Below are positions 50,614 through 59,422 of a stretch of DNA of 64,000 nt, piece after piece. The stretch covers positions 1 to 64,000 of the forward strand of contig SVFV01000010.1 in NCBI GenBank assembly GCA_015056655.1. The letters are read 5' to 3'. How positions within the stretch are numbered: position 1 is the first letter of the stretch; the number at the start of each line of letters is the position of its first letter. Source of the stretch: Butyrivibrio sp. (GTDB taxonomy: Bacteria; Bacillota; Clostridia; Lachnospirales; Lachnospiraceae). The notes under the pieces are model-generated. The model saw only the letters and a list, made by a program, of their open reading frames with translations, was not told the DNA's origin and searched no databases. The translations under genes and the position numbers were made by a program.

Positions 50614-51297
50614 TTAGTGTACAACAACGGTTGTTCCGATGGTGACCATATCAAAGAGCTGGCAGGCGGCTTCGTGTGGAAGGTTTACACATCCATGTGA
50701 GCCATTTGTCAGGTAGATGTCTCCGCCAAAATTGCTTCTCCAGGTAGCGTCATGGAGACCAATCGCTGCATCTGGTGTAAATCGCATCCATCTGTCTACC
50801 CATACGTTCCAGGTAGGACCTGTCAGGAACTTTCCCGGAGTATGAGTCATTATGGAATACACTCCTGTTGGAGTGTCGTTGCCAGTATTAACGTTGCCAG
50901 TCACACAGGGAGAAGTAAGCTTTAGCTCTCCGTTCTGATAATAGTTAACTGTTTGAGAGGCGATACTTACATCTATGTAGGTTCCGCCACCGGGGAGATT
51001 TGCTATATTTCCACCTGTTGAATTATTGGGCTGGTCTGCCTGATATATGCTGACAACTTCCAGCTGTCCAGAGCAGCTATCTATTTCTTCCTGTTTATTT
51101 TGGAATCTTCCTTTGTTTGCACCATAGGTCACATAGTGTTGATAAAGTACCCCGGGATCATTTCCCAGTTCCGCTACTACATCGGGATATTTGGCAGCAT
51201 AATAGTCGGCATCAAATCCATTAGCATGAACCTGCAAAGTAGCAAAACCAAGGGCTATAACGGTAATTGCGAGGCAGGCAGTCAACTTTCTGGTCAT
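50614..51297 (-). CDS. Secreted L,D-transpeptidase (YkuD)
   Basis: IGLHDATWRSNFGGDIYLTNGSHGCVNLP catalytic motif; signal peptide. Confidence 0.93.
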   Translation of the reverse strand: MTRKLTACLAITVIALGFATLQVHANGFDADYYAAKYPDVVAELGNDPGVLYQHYVTYGANKGRFQNKQEEIDSCSGQLEVVSIYQADQPNNSTGGNIANLPGGGTYIDVSIASQTVNYYQNGELKLTSPCVTGNVNTGNDTPTGVYSIMTHTPGKFLTGPTWNVWVDRWMRFTPDAAIGLHDATWRSNFGGDIYLTNGSHGCVNLPHEAACQLFDMVTIGTTVVVH

Positions 51298-51553
51298 AGT
51301 TTATTCCCCCTTCGTGTTTATCATTATAGCCCCTGGAATACCAAAATTGTTTGCTCTGGAAACTATTTAACAAACCTTTAAGACAGTTTATAAACTGATA
51401 ATCTTTTGATTATTTTTTGCGCAAATTTTTACTGCTAAGAAGTTTGATTTTCACTATTATACTTTGGCGGATTTCATGTATACTCTAATCTAGACGATTA
51501 TAAATGGCTGCGAAATTCAAATAAGCCTCATTACATAAAAGGGGGATTTACCT

Positions 51554-53020
51554 GTGAAAAATTACGACATGAAAACAAAGCTTGAAGAAATTGAAAAGGT
51601 AATTAAGAAAGGGCCTTTTTCTGACACCTGGGAGTCACTTTCTGACTACACAGTTCCGAAATGGTATGAAAAACTGAGATTTGGTATATTTATCCACTAT
51701 GGCGTGTTTACTGTTCCTGCTTATGACAATGAGTGGTATGCAAGGAATATGTATGTTAAGGATTCAGTAGCATACAAGCATCATATTGAAACCTATGGCA
51801 AGCATACAGAGTTTGGCTATAAGGATTTCATTCCAATGTTCAAGGCTGAGAATTTTGATGCTGACAGATGGGCAAAGACCTTTAAAGAGGCAGGGGCGCA
51901 GTATGTTGTGCCTGTTGCAGAGCATCACGATGGATTTCAGATGTATGAAACAGAGCTTTCATCCTACAATGCAGCAGATATGGGACCTTGTATGAACTAT
52001 CTTGGTCTACTGAAAGAAAGCTTTGAAAAACAGGATATTATCTTTGGTACATCATCTCACAGAATAGAACACTTTTTCTTTTTGGGTGATGGCAGAGAAT
52101 TTGACAGCGATATAAAGGGTGAATTTAAAAGAGGAGAGTTATACTGGCCCTCAGAAAAGGCCCCCAAAGATTTTGATGCTGCTGACGGAGACTGCGTGCC
52201 TACAGAAGAATTCATGCAGGACTGGCTTGTAAGAAGCTGTGAGATAGTAGAAAAGTATCAGCCAAACATCATGTACTTTGACTGGTGGATACAGAGAGTT
52301 GAGTTAAAGCCGTATCTTCGCAAATTCCTCGCTTTCTATTACAACAAGGCAGCAGAATGGGGAAAAGAAGTAGTAGTTAACTACAAGCATGATGCAATTC
52401 CCTTTGGCATAGCTGTTCCTGATATCGAGAGAGGTCAGCTCGCAAGCCAGAAGCCATACAGATGGCAGAGTGACACAGCTATGTGCTTTAATTCCTGGTG
52501 CTACACAGTTGGAAATAAATACAAAGAGGCGAAGGACATCCTTTGTGATATTATTGATATAGCTTCAAAGAATGGAACAATGCTTTTGAATATTGGACCT
52601 AAAGCAGACGGAACTTTCTCTGATGAGGAGACAGAGATACTTAAGGAAATAGGGGAGTGGATGTCTGTAAATCATGAGGCGATTTTTGACACTAAGCCAT
52701 ATCGCACCTTTGGAGAAGGCCCTACAGCAATTGTAGAGGGCGGCTTTCAGGACGGAAATGTAAAAGAGTTTTCATCTGCTGATTTCAGATTTCTTGCTGG
52801 AAAGGGCTGCATCTATATCATTGCTTTGAGACCTGATGCTGACGGAGAGTACAATGTGAAGTCCTTTGCTAAGAAGCAGGGATCCTTCAACTCTTCAATT
52901 GCTTCAATTACTAATCCGGGAAAAGAAGAAAAGCTTTCCTTTGAGCACTTAGAAGATGGACTGCACATTAAATGCAAGGCTCAGGGAGATAAGCCCGTAG
53001 TATTTAAACTGGAGATTTAA
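51554..53020 (+). CDS. GH29 alpha-L-fucosidase
   Basis: WYEKLRFGIFIHYGVFTVPAYDNEWYARNMY, AEHHDGF, MYFDWW, NGTMLLNIGPKADG. Confidence 0.93.
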   Translation: MKNYDMKTKLEEIEKVIKKGPFSDTWESLSDYTVPKWYEKLRFGIFIHYGVFTVPAYDNEWYARNMYVKDSVAYKHHIETYGKHTEFGYKDFIPMFKAENFDADRWAKTFKEAGAQYVVPVAEHHDGFQMYETELSSYNAADMGPCMNYLGLLKESFEKQDIIFGTSSHRIEHFFFLGDGREFDSDIKGEFKRGELYWPSEKAPKDFDAADGDCVPTEEFMQDWLVRSCEIVEKYQPNIMYFDWWIQRVELKPYLRKFLAFYYNKAAEWGKEVVVNYKHDAIPFGIAVPDIERGQLASQKPYRWQSDTAMCFNSWCYTVGNKYKEAKDILCDIIDIASKNGTMLLNIGPKADGTFSDEETEILKEIGEWMSVNHEAIFDTKPYRTFGEGPTAIVEGGFQDGNVKEFSSADFRFLAGKGCIYIIALRPDADGEYNVKSFAKKQGSFNSSIASITNPGKEEKLSFEHLEDGLHIKCKAQGDKPVVFKLEI

Positions 53021-54477
53021 TGATTTTTCAAATATCAGCTTTTTGTTTTTTGTTTTTACTATTCATAATATTTCATATAGCCCCCTCAAACTTCCGCAAG
53101 TGGATATTGCTTCTTGCCAGCATTGTATTTATAAGATGGCAGGGCGGATTATGGGGGCTTATTGTAATATCTGCAATTACGCTTGTTGCATATACCCTCG
53201 GAATAGTAACTGAGAAACTTTCAATACAGCATAAAGAAAAAGCAGCAGAAGTCCTGCCAATAATCGGTATCATTTTCTTTGTATTTATCCTTTTTGGATG
53301 GAAATATATGGCAACTTTTGCAGGTGCTTTTTCTATATCTATACCAGACAGAATAGAAAGTATTGGAATTCCCATAGGATTGTCATTCTATTCATTCCAG
53401 GCTATAAGCTATATGGCAGATATCCGTATGGGCAAAGTCAAGGCTCAGAAGAACCTTGGGAAGCTTGCTCTTTATATGATGTGGTTTCCGAAATGGATGA
53501 GCGGACCTATAGAGCGAACAGATGATTTTATCAGACAGATTGATACCTGCGGACAGACCAGGCTTTTAGATGAGAAAAGACTAAAAAGAGCACTTACCTA
53601 TATACTTTGGGGCCTTTTCATGAAGCTCGTTTTAGCTGACAGACTTGGTGTTGTAGTCGACGTGGTATATTCGGATATTCCAACTTATGGCTTTTTGACA
53701 CTTCTTTTAACGTCAATTCTGTACTCAATCCAGATTTACTGCGACTTTGCCGGATATACCAATACAATGATCGGAGTATCCTCTCTGTTTGGCATAGAGC
53801 TTACGCAGAACTTCCGCATACCGTACATGGCTGAGAATGTAGTGGACTTCTGGAGAAGATGGCATATCTCACTTAGTAGCTTCCTCAAGGACTATATCTA
53901 TATCCCTCTTGGTGGTAATAGAAAAGGTAGTGCTAGAAAAGCTTTAAACACAGTAATTGTTTTCCTTGTGTGCGGAGCATGGCATGGCGCAGGCATGAGC
54001 TTTATCGTGTGGGGATTGCTGCATGGAATCCTTAATGTGCTGTCTGGAAATCTGAAGAAAACAAAAGCATCTATTCTTGTCTCAGGATTTATTGGAAGAA
54101 TTATAAACTTTATAATTGTTACCTTTGCATGGATATTCTTTAGAGCATCAAAGCTCGGGGATGCGCTCACCTTTATAAAAGGGATGATTCCTTTTGCTAA
54201 CGGACAAGTGGCTTTGGCTGGATTTGAGATAGAGGAATCCATGCTCCTTGGAATATCAACTATAGAATGGATTGTAAGCTTGATAGCAATTCTTGTTTTA
54301 GCTTTAGCAGATAGTTACGCCGATTCAAGAAAGGAGCTTCTTCCGGATATCATAGCAGAAAAATGGAGTATCCCCAAAAGAGCTGCATTTGTTACACTGC
54401 TTACCATTATTATCTTTATCTTTGGTAAGTACGGCGCAGGAGATGAGATACGAAGCTTTGTTTACATGCAGTTCTAG
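53020..54477 (+). CDS. MBOAT family O-acyltransferase
   Basis: PKWMSGPIERTDDFIRQI, VVDFWRRWHISLSSFLKDYIYIPLGGNRKG, GAWHGAGMSFIVWGLLHG. Confidence 0.93.
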   Translation: MIFQISAFCFLFLLFIIFHIAPSNFRKWILLLASIVFIRWQGGLWGLIVISAITLVAYTLGIVTEKLSIQHKEKAAEVLPIIGIIFFVFILFGWKYMATFAGAFSISIPDRIESIGIPIGLSFYSFQAISYMADIRMGKVKAQKNLGKLALYMMWFPKWMSGPIERTDDFIRQIDTCGQTRLLDEKRLKRALTYILWGLFMKLVLADRLGVVVDVVYSDIPTYGFLTLLLTSILYSIQIYCDFAGYTNTMIGVSSLFGIELTQNFRIPYMAENVVDFWRRWHISLSSFLKDYIYIPLGGNRKGSARKALNTVIVFLVCGAWHGAGMSFIVWGLLHGILNVLSGNLKKTKASILVSGFIGRIINFIIVTFAWIFFRASKLGDALTFIKGMIPFANGQVALAGFEIEESMLLGISTIEWIVSLIAILVLALADSYADSRKELLPDIIAEKWSIPKRAAFVTLLTIIIFIFGKYGAGDEIRSFVYMQF

Positions 54478-54483
54478 GAAAGT

Positions 54484-55575
54484 TTGAATATGAGTAAAAG
54501 AACAAAAGAAATAATTGCAGTTGTCCTAAGCGTGGCCATAATACTGGGAACGCTTTCGGTAGCTGACAGAATTTTAAGAGAAAAATCAGAGGATGGAATA
54601 ACCCAGTGCGCAGCGATGTATGATCAGCCCAGGGATACGGTGGATGTTGTCATGCTTGGCTCCAGCCATGTGCACTATGGCATAAACACAGCAACGCTTT
54701 GGAAGAACTATGGCATAGCTGCCTATGACTATTCATCCGCAGAGCAGCCCCTTTGGATTTCATATTATTATCTAAAGGAATTCTGCAAATATCAAAAGCC
54801 CAATGTGGTTGTCCTTGACTTTTTTAGCCCGGCAGCCTTTTTGGATAATTACAAGTCAAAGTACTATTTTACAGATGATCAGATATATGGATTTAAGTTT
54901 TCTATGAACAAGCTTTTCATGATGAATGCAGCTTTTGATGGAAAAATAGAAAACTGGGATAAATATTTTCCTTCATTTTTTGGCTATCACGACAGATACG
55001 ACAAGCTTGAGGCTGAGGATTTCAGCTCCTTTGGAAAAGATAACAGCTCCTTTAAGGGCTATGTTCCGCTTTTTCACAACGCGAAGGTATCAGCTCCTGT
55101 TATAGAAACTGATGAAAAGCTTGCACCTTCTGATAAGTCCGTTAAGTATTTGAAAAAGATTATCGATTACACAAATGACCATGATATCGAGCTTTATATA
55201 ACTATTGTCCCATATAGTGTAAATATTCCTCAGCAGGAGGGCCTTGTCCAGCAGGAGGAGGCCAGGTTCAACTGGCTTGAGGATTATATAGAAAGCCTTG
55301 ATGATAATGAAAACATTCATTTTGATTACACCATTAAACACGTACATGATTTTGGAATAGATTTTGAAAATGGTACAGATATTGCAGATGGAAACTCTCA
55401 TCTAAATTATTATGGAAGTATAAAATTTTCCGAATATCTTGGAGAAGACTTAAGAAATGCTTATGGAATCAGCCTTTTGCCAGACCATAGAGGCGAAGAA
55501 GCTTACAGTTCCTGGGATGAGCATGTAAAGATTGTGGAGAACAAGGTTTTAGATGCGGATTGGGAGGTAAGGTAA
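54484..55575 (+). CDS. SGNH/DltD-like O-acylation partner protein
   Basis: VVMLGSSHVHYGINTATLW and GNSHLNYYGSIKFSEYLGEDL; single N-terminal TM; downstream of MBOAT. Confidence 0.8.
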   Translation: MNMSKRTKEIIAVVLSVAIILGTLSVADRILREKSEDGITQCAAMYDQPRDTVDVVMLGSSHVHYGINTATLWKNYGIAAYDYSSAEQPLWISYYYLKEFCKYQKPNVVVLDFFSPAAFLDNYKSKYYFTDDQIYGFKFSMNKLFMMNAAFDGKIENWDKYFPSFFGYHDRYDKLEAEDFSSFGKDNSSFKGYVPLFHNAKVSAPVIETDEKLAPSDKSVKYLKKIIDYTNDHDIELYITIVPYSVNIPQQEGLVQQEEARFNWLEDYIESLDDNENIHFDYTIKHVHDFGIDFENGTDIADGNSHLNYYGSIKFSEYLGEDLRNAYGISLLPDHRGEEAYSSWDEHVKIVENKVLDADWEVR

Positions 55576-55685
55576 TCAATATGTGCCTTGATAATTCAGC
55601 TATTTTCTGATAGTATCTGTCTAGTAGTGTGAAGTTATAATGTAGTTAATTCACTATAATATCACTATAGGTTAAGGAGGTAATT

Positions 55686-56378
55686 ATGATTTACTCAACA
55701 GAGGTAAAAAATATGTGTCCCGTAACACAAGGGGTACATCATGGTGCTGCTCCCATTCCTGAAGAGGCAAAATGGGTACAGTCCAAAGAAATCAAGGACA
55801 TTTCCGGATACACACATGGTATTGGCTGGTGTGCTCCTCAGCAGGGTGGATGTAAGCTTTCACTCAATGTTAAGGATGGTGTTATCCAGGAAGCATTGGT
55901 AGAGACAATTGGATGTTCAGGTATGACACATTCAGCAGCTATGGCAGCTGAAATTCTTCCCGGTCTTACAGTTCTTGAAGCTCTTAACACAGACCTTGTT
56001 TGTGATGCTATCAACACAGCTATGAGAGAGCTTTTCCTTCAGATCGTTTATGGTAGAACACAGAGTGCATTCTCAGAGGATGGTCTTCAGATCGGTGCTG
56101 GTCTTGAGGATCTTGGTAAGGGATCACGTTCAATGGTAGGTACAACCTACGGTACACTTGACAAGGGACCTCGTTACCTCGAGCTTACTGATGGTTACAT
56201 CACAGATCTCGCTCTTGACGAGAATGATGAGATAATCGGTTACAAGTATGTTAACTTCGGAAAGATGATGGACTTCATCAAGGCTGGTGATGATGCAAAC
56301 ACAGCTATTGAGAAGGCTAAGGGTCAGTACGGTCGTGTTGCTGATGCTGCAAGATTCATCGATCCCAGAAAACAGTGA
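55686..56378 (+). CDS. NifU-like iron-sulfur cluster scaffold-type protein (partner of GGGtGRT protein)
   Basis: GIGWCAPQQGGCKLSLNVKDGVIQEALVETIGCSGMTHSAAMAAEIL; immediately upstream of the GGGtGRT gene. Confidence 0.82.
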   Translation: MIYSTEVKNMCPVTQGVHHGAAPIPEEAKWVQSKEIKDISGYTHGIGWCAPQQGGCKLSLNVKDGVIQEALVETIGCSGMTHSAAMAAEILPGLTVLEALNTDLVCDAINTAMRELFLQIVYGRTQSAFSEDGLQIGAGLEDLGKGSRSMVGTTYGTLDKGPRYLELTDGYITDLALDENDEIIGYKYVNFGKMMDFIKAGDDANTAIEKAKGQYGRVADAARFIDPRKQ

Positions 56379-56400
56379 TAAGGTAAGGAGGATATTAAAA

Positions 56401-57420
56401 ATGGCTTTATTTGAATCATATGAAAGAAGAGAGCCCCAGATTCTGGCTTGCCTTAAGGAGTATGGGATTTCTTCTATCGAAGAATGTAAAGAAATCACAA
56501 TGGCAGCAGGCATTGATGTATACAGCCTCATCGAGGGTATCCAGCCTATCTGCTTTGAAAATGCTAAGTGGGCTTACACAGTAGGTGCTGCTATCGCAAT
56601 CAAGAAGAACTGCCGCAAGGCTGCTGATGCTGCTGCAGCAATCGGTATCGGCCTTCAGGCTTTCTGCATCCCTGGTTCTGTTGCAGACCGTCGTAAGGTT
56701 GGTCTTGGACATGGTAACCTTGGTAAGATGCTTCTTGAAGAGGATACAGAGTGCTTCGCATTCCTCGCTGGTCACGAGTCATTCGCTGCTGCTGAGGGTG
56801 CTATCGGTATCGCTGAGAAGGCTAACAAGGTTCGTCAGAAGCCCCTTCGCGTTATCCTTAATGGTCTTGGAAAAGACGCTGCACAGATCATTTCCCGTAT
56901 CAACGGCTTCACATATGTAGAGACAAAGTACAACTACTTCACAGGTGAGGTTGAGGAAGTATTCAGAAAGTGCTATTCAAAGGATGCAAATTCACCTCGT
57001 GCAAAGGTTAACTGCTACGGCGCTAACGATGTACAGGAAGGTGTTGCTATCATGTGGAAGGAGAACGTTGACGTATCTATCACAGGTAACTCAACCAATC
57101 CTACAAGATTCCAGCATCCCGTTGCAGGTACATATAAGAAAGAGCGTAACGAAGCTGGTAAGAAGTACTTCTCAGTTGCTTCAGGTGGTGGTACAGGTCG
57201 TACACTTCACCCTGACAACATGGCAGCTGGTCCTGCTTCCTACGGTATGACAGATACTATGGGTCGTATGCACTCAGACGCTCAGTTCGCTGGTTCTTCA
57301 TCAGTTCCTGCTCACGTTGAGATGATGGGTCTTATCGGCGCTGGTAACAACCCGATGGTTGGTATGACTGTTTCTACAGCTGTATCCATCGAGGAAGCTG
57401 CAAAGGCTGGTAAGTTCTAA
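56401..57420 (+). CDS. GGGtGRT protein
   Basis: SVASGGGTGRTLHPDNMAAGPASYGMTD signature; RBS aaggagg before ATG 56401. Confidence 0.92.
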   Translation: MALFESYERREPQILACLKEYGISSIEECKEITMAAGIDVYSLIEGIQPICFENAKWAYTVGAAIAIKKNCRKAADAAAAIGIGLQAFCIPGSVADRRKVGLGHGNLGKMLLEEDTECFAFLAGHESFAAAEGAIGIAEKANKVRQKPLRVILNGLGKDAAQIISRINGFTYVETKYNYFTGEVEEVFRKCYSKDANSPRAKVNCYGANDVQEGVAIMWKENVDVSITGNSTNPTRFQHPVAGTYKKERNEAGKKYFSVASGGGTGRTLHPDNMAAGPASYGMTDTMGRMHSDAQFAGSSSVPAHVEMMGLIGAGNNPMVGMTVSTAVSIEEAAKAGKF

Positions 57421-57444
57421 TATTTGTACTTTATAAGATATGTT

Positions 57445-57476
57445 GCCCCCCTGCAAGGAAGTCCCTTGCAGGGGGC
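57445..57476 (+). terminator. Strong intrinsic terminator
   Basis: GCCCCCTGCAAGG-aagt-CCCTTGCAGGGGGC-tttta. Confidence 0.9.
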
Positions 57477-57768
57477 TTTTATATGTATTGCGAAAGATTA
57501 TTATCGCCTTAAACAAATCTTAAGGATTAATTCATTGCTATTTCAAAATGCTTATGATAATTTAATTGAGCGTTATTCATAAGCCATGTGAAGGTATCTG
57601 AGCTATTCGCTCAAATTATCCAACTTTTTTTGGAACCAGATATAATACCGAGTTTTTTAGTACTATTATTTAAAATATTAATTCTTTGTAGTCGTCTGTC
57701 TTACCTTTTCAAGCTATGTAATGGCGCTTGAAACCCGAAAATCTAATACATATAATGGAGGTAAGAAA

Positions 57769-58743
57769 ATGAAGTTTTGGACCAGAATAATAGGAAGGGT
57801 TAATAGGAACTATAAGGACAGGCTGTTTATAAGGATTTTCTCAGATAAAGATGCACTATTGAGGCTGTATAATGCAGTAAATGGAACAAATTATTCTAAT
57901 GCTCAAGATATACAGATAAATACTATAGATGACTATTTGTATATGGGTATGAAAAATGATATTTCTTTTCTCTTTACAGATGTCCTCAATCTTTATGAGC
58001 ATCAATCAACATTTAATCCTAATATGCCACTTAGAGGATTTCTGTATTTGGCGAGCCTGTATCAAAAAATATTTGATGAAAAGGATCTATTTAGTTCAAA
58101 GCTGATTGAACTTCCATCCCCTCAGTTATTTGTTTTCTACAATGGAACGAAGGAAGAACCTGACAGGATGGAAATGAAGCTAAGTGATGCATTTATTGGG
58201 AAAAAAGATTTTGAACCATGTCTTGAATGCAAAGCAATTATGCTAAACATAAATAGTGGGCATAATGAACAGATAATGGGAGCCTGCAAAGAATTGAGGG
58301 AGTATGCAACATTTATTTCTTTAGTTCGAAAAAACCTAAAAAATGGTTTGAAATTGAGAGATGCTATTGATAAAGCAGTAGATGAATGCATAGAAGAAGG
58401 CATTTTACGAGACTTGTTTTTGAATAATCGAAAAGAGGTGGTTAGTATGCTACTTATGGAATATGATCAGGAAGCGCATATTCGCAGTGAAAAGAATATT
58501 TCTTTTGAAGAAGGTGTAGCGAAGGGAATCCAGCAGGAAAAGTATAAAAATTTATGTAAACTCATCAAACAGATTCTAAAAAACTATCAGGCTGGTAAGT
58601 CTGCCGAAGAAATTGCGGATATACTTGATGAATCAGAAGAAACTATTCGAAAAATAGTAAAGATATCAGAGAAATTTGCACCAGAATATGATGTCAAAAA
58701 GATAGCTGATGCACTTTTGGAAAGATATGAAAAAGATGACTGA
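57769..58743 (+). CDS. Rpn family / PD-(D/E)XK transposase-nuclease-like protein
   Basis: NRNYKDRLFIRIF, NDISFLF...LYEHQSTFNPNMPLRGFLYLASLY, LPSPQLFVFYNG; RBS ggaggt before ATG 57769. Confidence 0.82.
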   Translation: MKFWTRIIGRVNRNYKDRLFIRIFSDKDALLRLYNAVNGTNYSNAQDIQINTIDDYLYMGMKNDISFLFTDVLNLYEHQSTFNPNMPLRGFLYLASLYQKIFDEKDLFSSKLIELPSPQLFVFYNGTKEEPDRMEMKLSDAFIGKKDFEPCLECKAIMLNINSGHNEQIMGACKELREYATFISLVRKNLKNGLKLRDAIDKAVDECIEEGILRDLFLNNRKEVVSMLLMEYDQEAHIRSEKNISFEEGVAKGIQQEKYKNLCKLIKQILKNYQAGKSAEEIADILDESEETIRKIVKISEKFAPEYDVKKIADALLERYEKDD

Positions 58744-58841
58744 AATATTGTAACAAAAAATTTTTTTACCAGTAAAATGGAAAATTAATATTATTGAAAT
58801 ACAGTCCTCAGGCGTAGCTTTAAGGCTTTGCCTGGGGATTT
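58612..58841 (+). repeat. Direct repeat, copy A (3' end of Rpn-like gene plus downstream terminator region)
   Basis: About 95% identical over the coding part to 62357..62587. Confidence 0.9.
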
Positions 58842-58980
58842 ATGATTTTCTTAAAGATTGAAATGATTCTTACAATGGACATTAAGTTGATATTAAACTG
58901 TATAGATAATATAATCGATACGTTAACGTTATTAACTATTAGTTGATGAGTGATACTGAACATTTCGGTTAGGGGAATAT

Positions 58981-59322
58981 ATGCAGATTAGTGAGAGAAT
59001 TTTTAAAATATTGAATGAAAAAAATATGAATCTGGCGGAGTTCTCAAGAAAAACAGGAATATCTCACAGTACAGTTAGTGATTGGCGGAGAAAGAAAACA
59101 AATCCCTCTGCGGATAAAATCCTTACTATTTGTGATGTACTGGGGGTAAATCCGTATGAGCTTTTGCAAGACAATGATGGTGATAATAATAAAAGCCTTG
59201 ACTATATGATACTTAGTGAAGGGACGGATAAGTATAGATTGGTTATAGAATTTGATGGATTGTCTCCGGATAAAAAAGAAAGATTATTTGGATATTTAAA
59301 TGCACTTAAAGATTTAGATTGA
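58981..59322 (+). CDS. XRE-family HTH transcriptional regulator
   Basis: NLAEFSRKTGISHSTVSDWRRKKTNPSADKILTICDVLGVNPYELL. Confidence 0.92.
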   Translation: MQISERIFKILNEKNMNLAEFSRKTGISHSTVSDWRRKKTNPSADKILTICDVLGVNPYELLQDNDGDNNKSLDYMILSEGTDKYRLVIEFDGLSPDKKERLFGYLNALKDLD

Positions 59323-59330
59323 AGATTGAG

Positions 59331-59352
59331 CCACATGTTTGTTGACATGTGG
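59331..59352 (+). terminator. Terminator after the XRE gene
   Basis: CCACATGT-ttgttg-ACATGTGG-TTTTT. Confidence 0.75.
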
Positions 59353-59380
59353 TTTTTCTTTATATACTATATTGTATATA
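59342..59380 (+). promoter_or_regulatory. Putative promoter with palindromic operator for the AAA ATPase gene
   Basis: TTGACA (59342) about 15-17 nt before TATACT/TACTAT; TATATAC-tatatt-GTATATA inverted repeat overlaps the -10. Confidence 0.5.
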
Positions 59381-59422
59381 CGGAATCGATGACGTAAAAA
59401 CGATATGGGAGGAATGAATAGA

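Noticed and set aside
56287-56400. N-terminal 38-aa extension of the GGGtGRT ORF
   Set aside because: Overlaps the upstream gene; a clear RBS (aaggagg) precedes ATG 56401.
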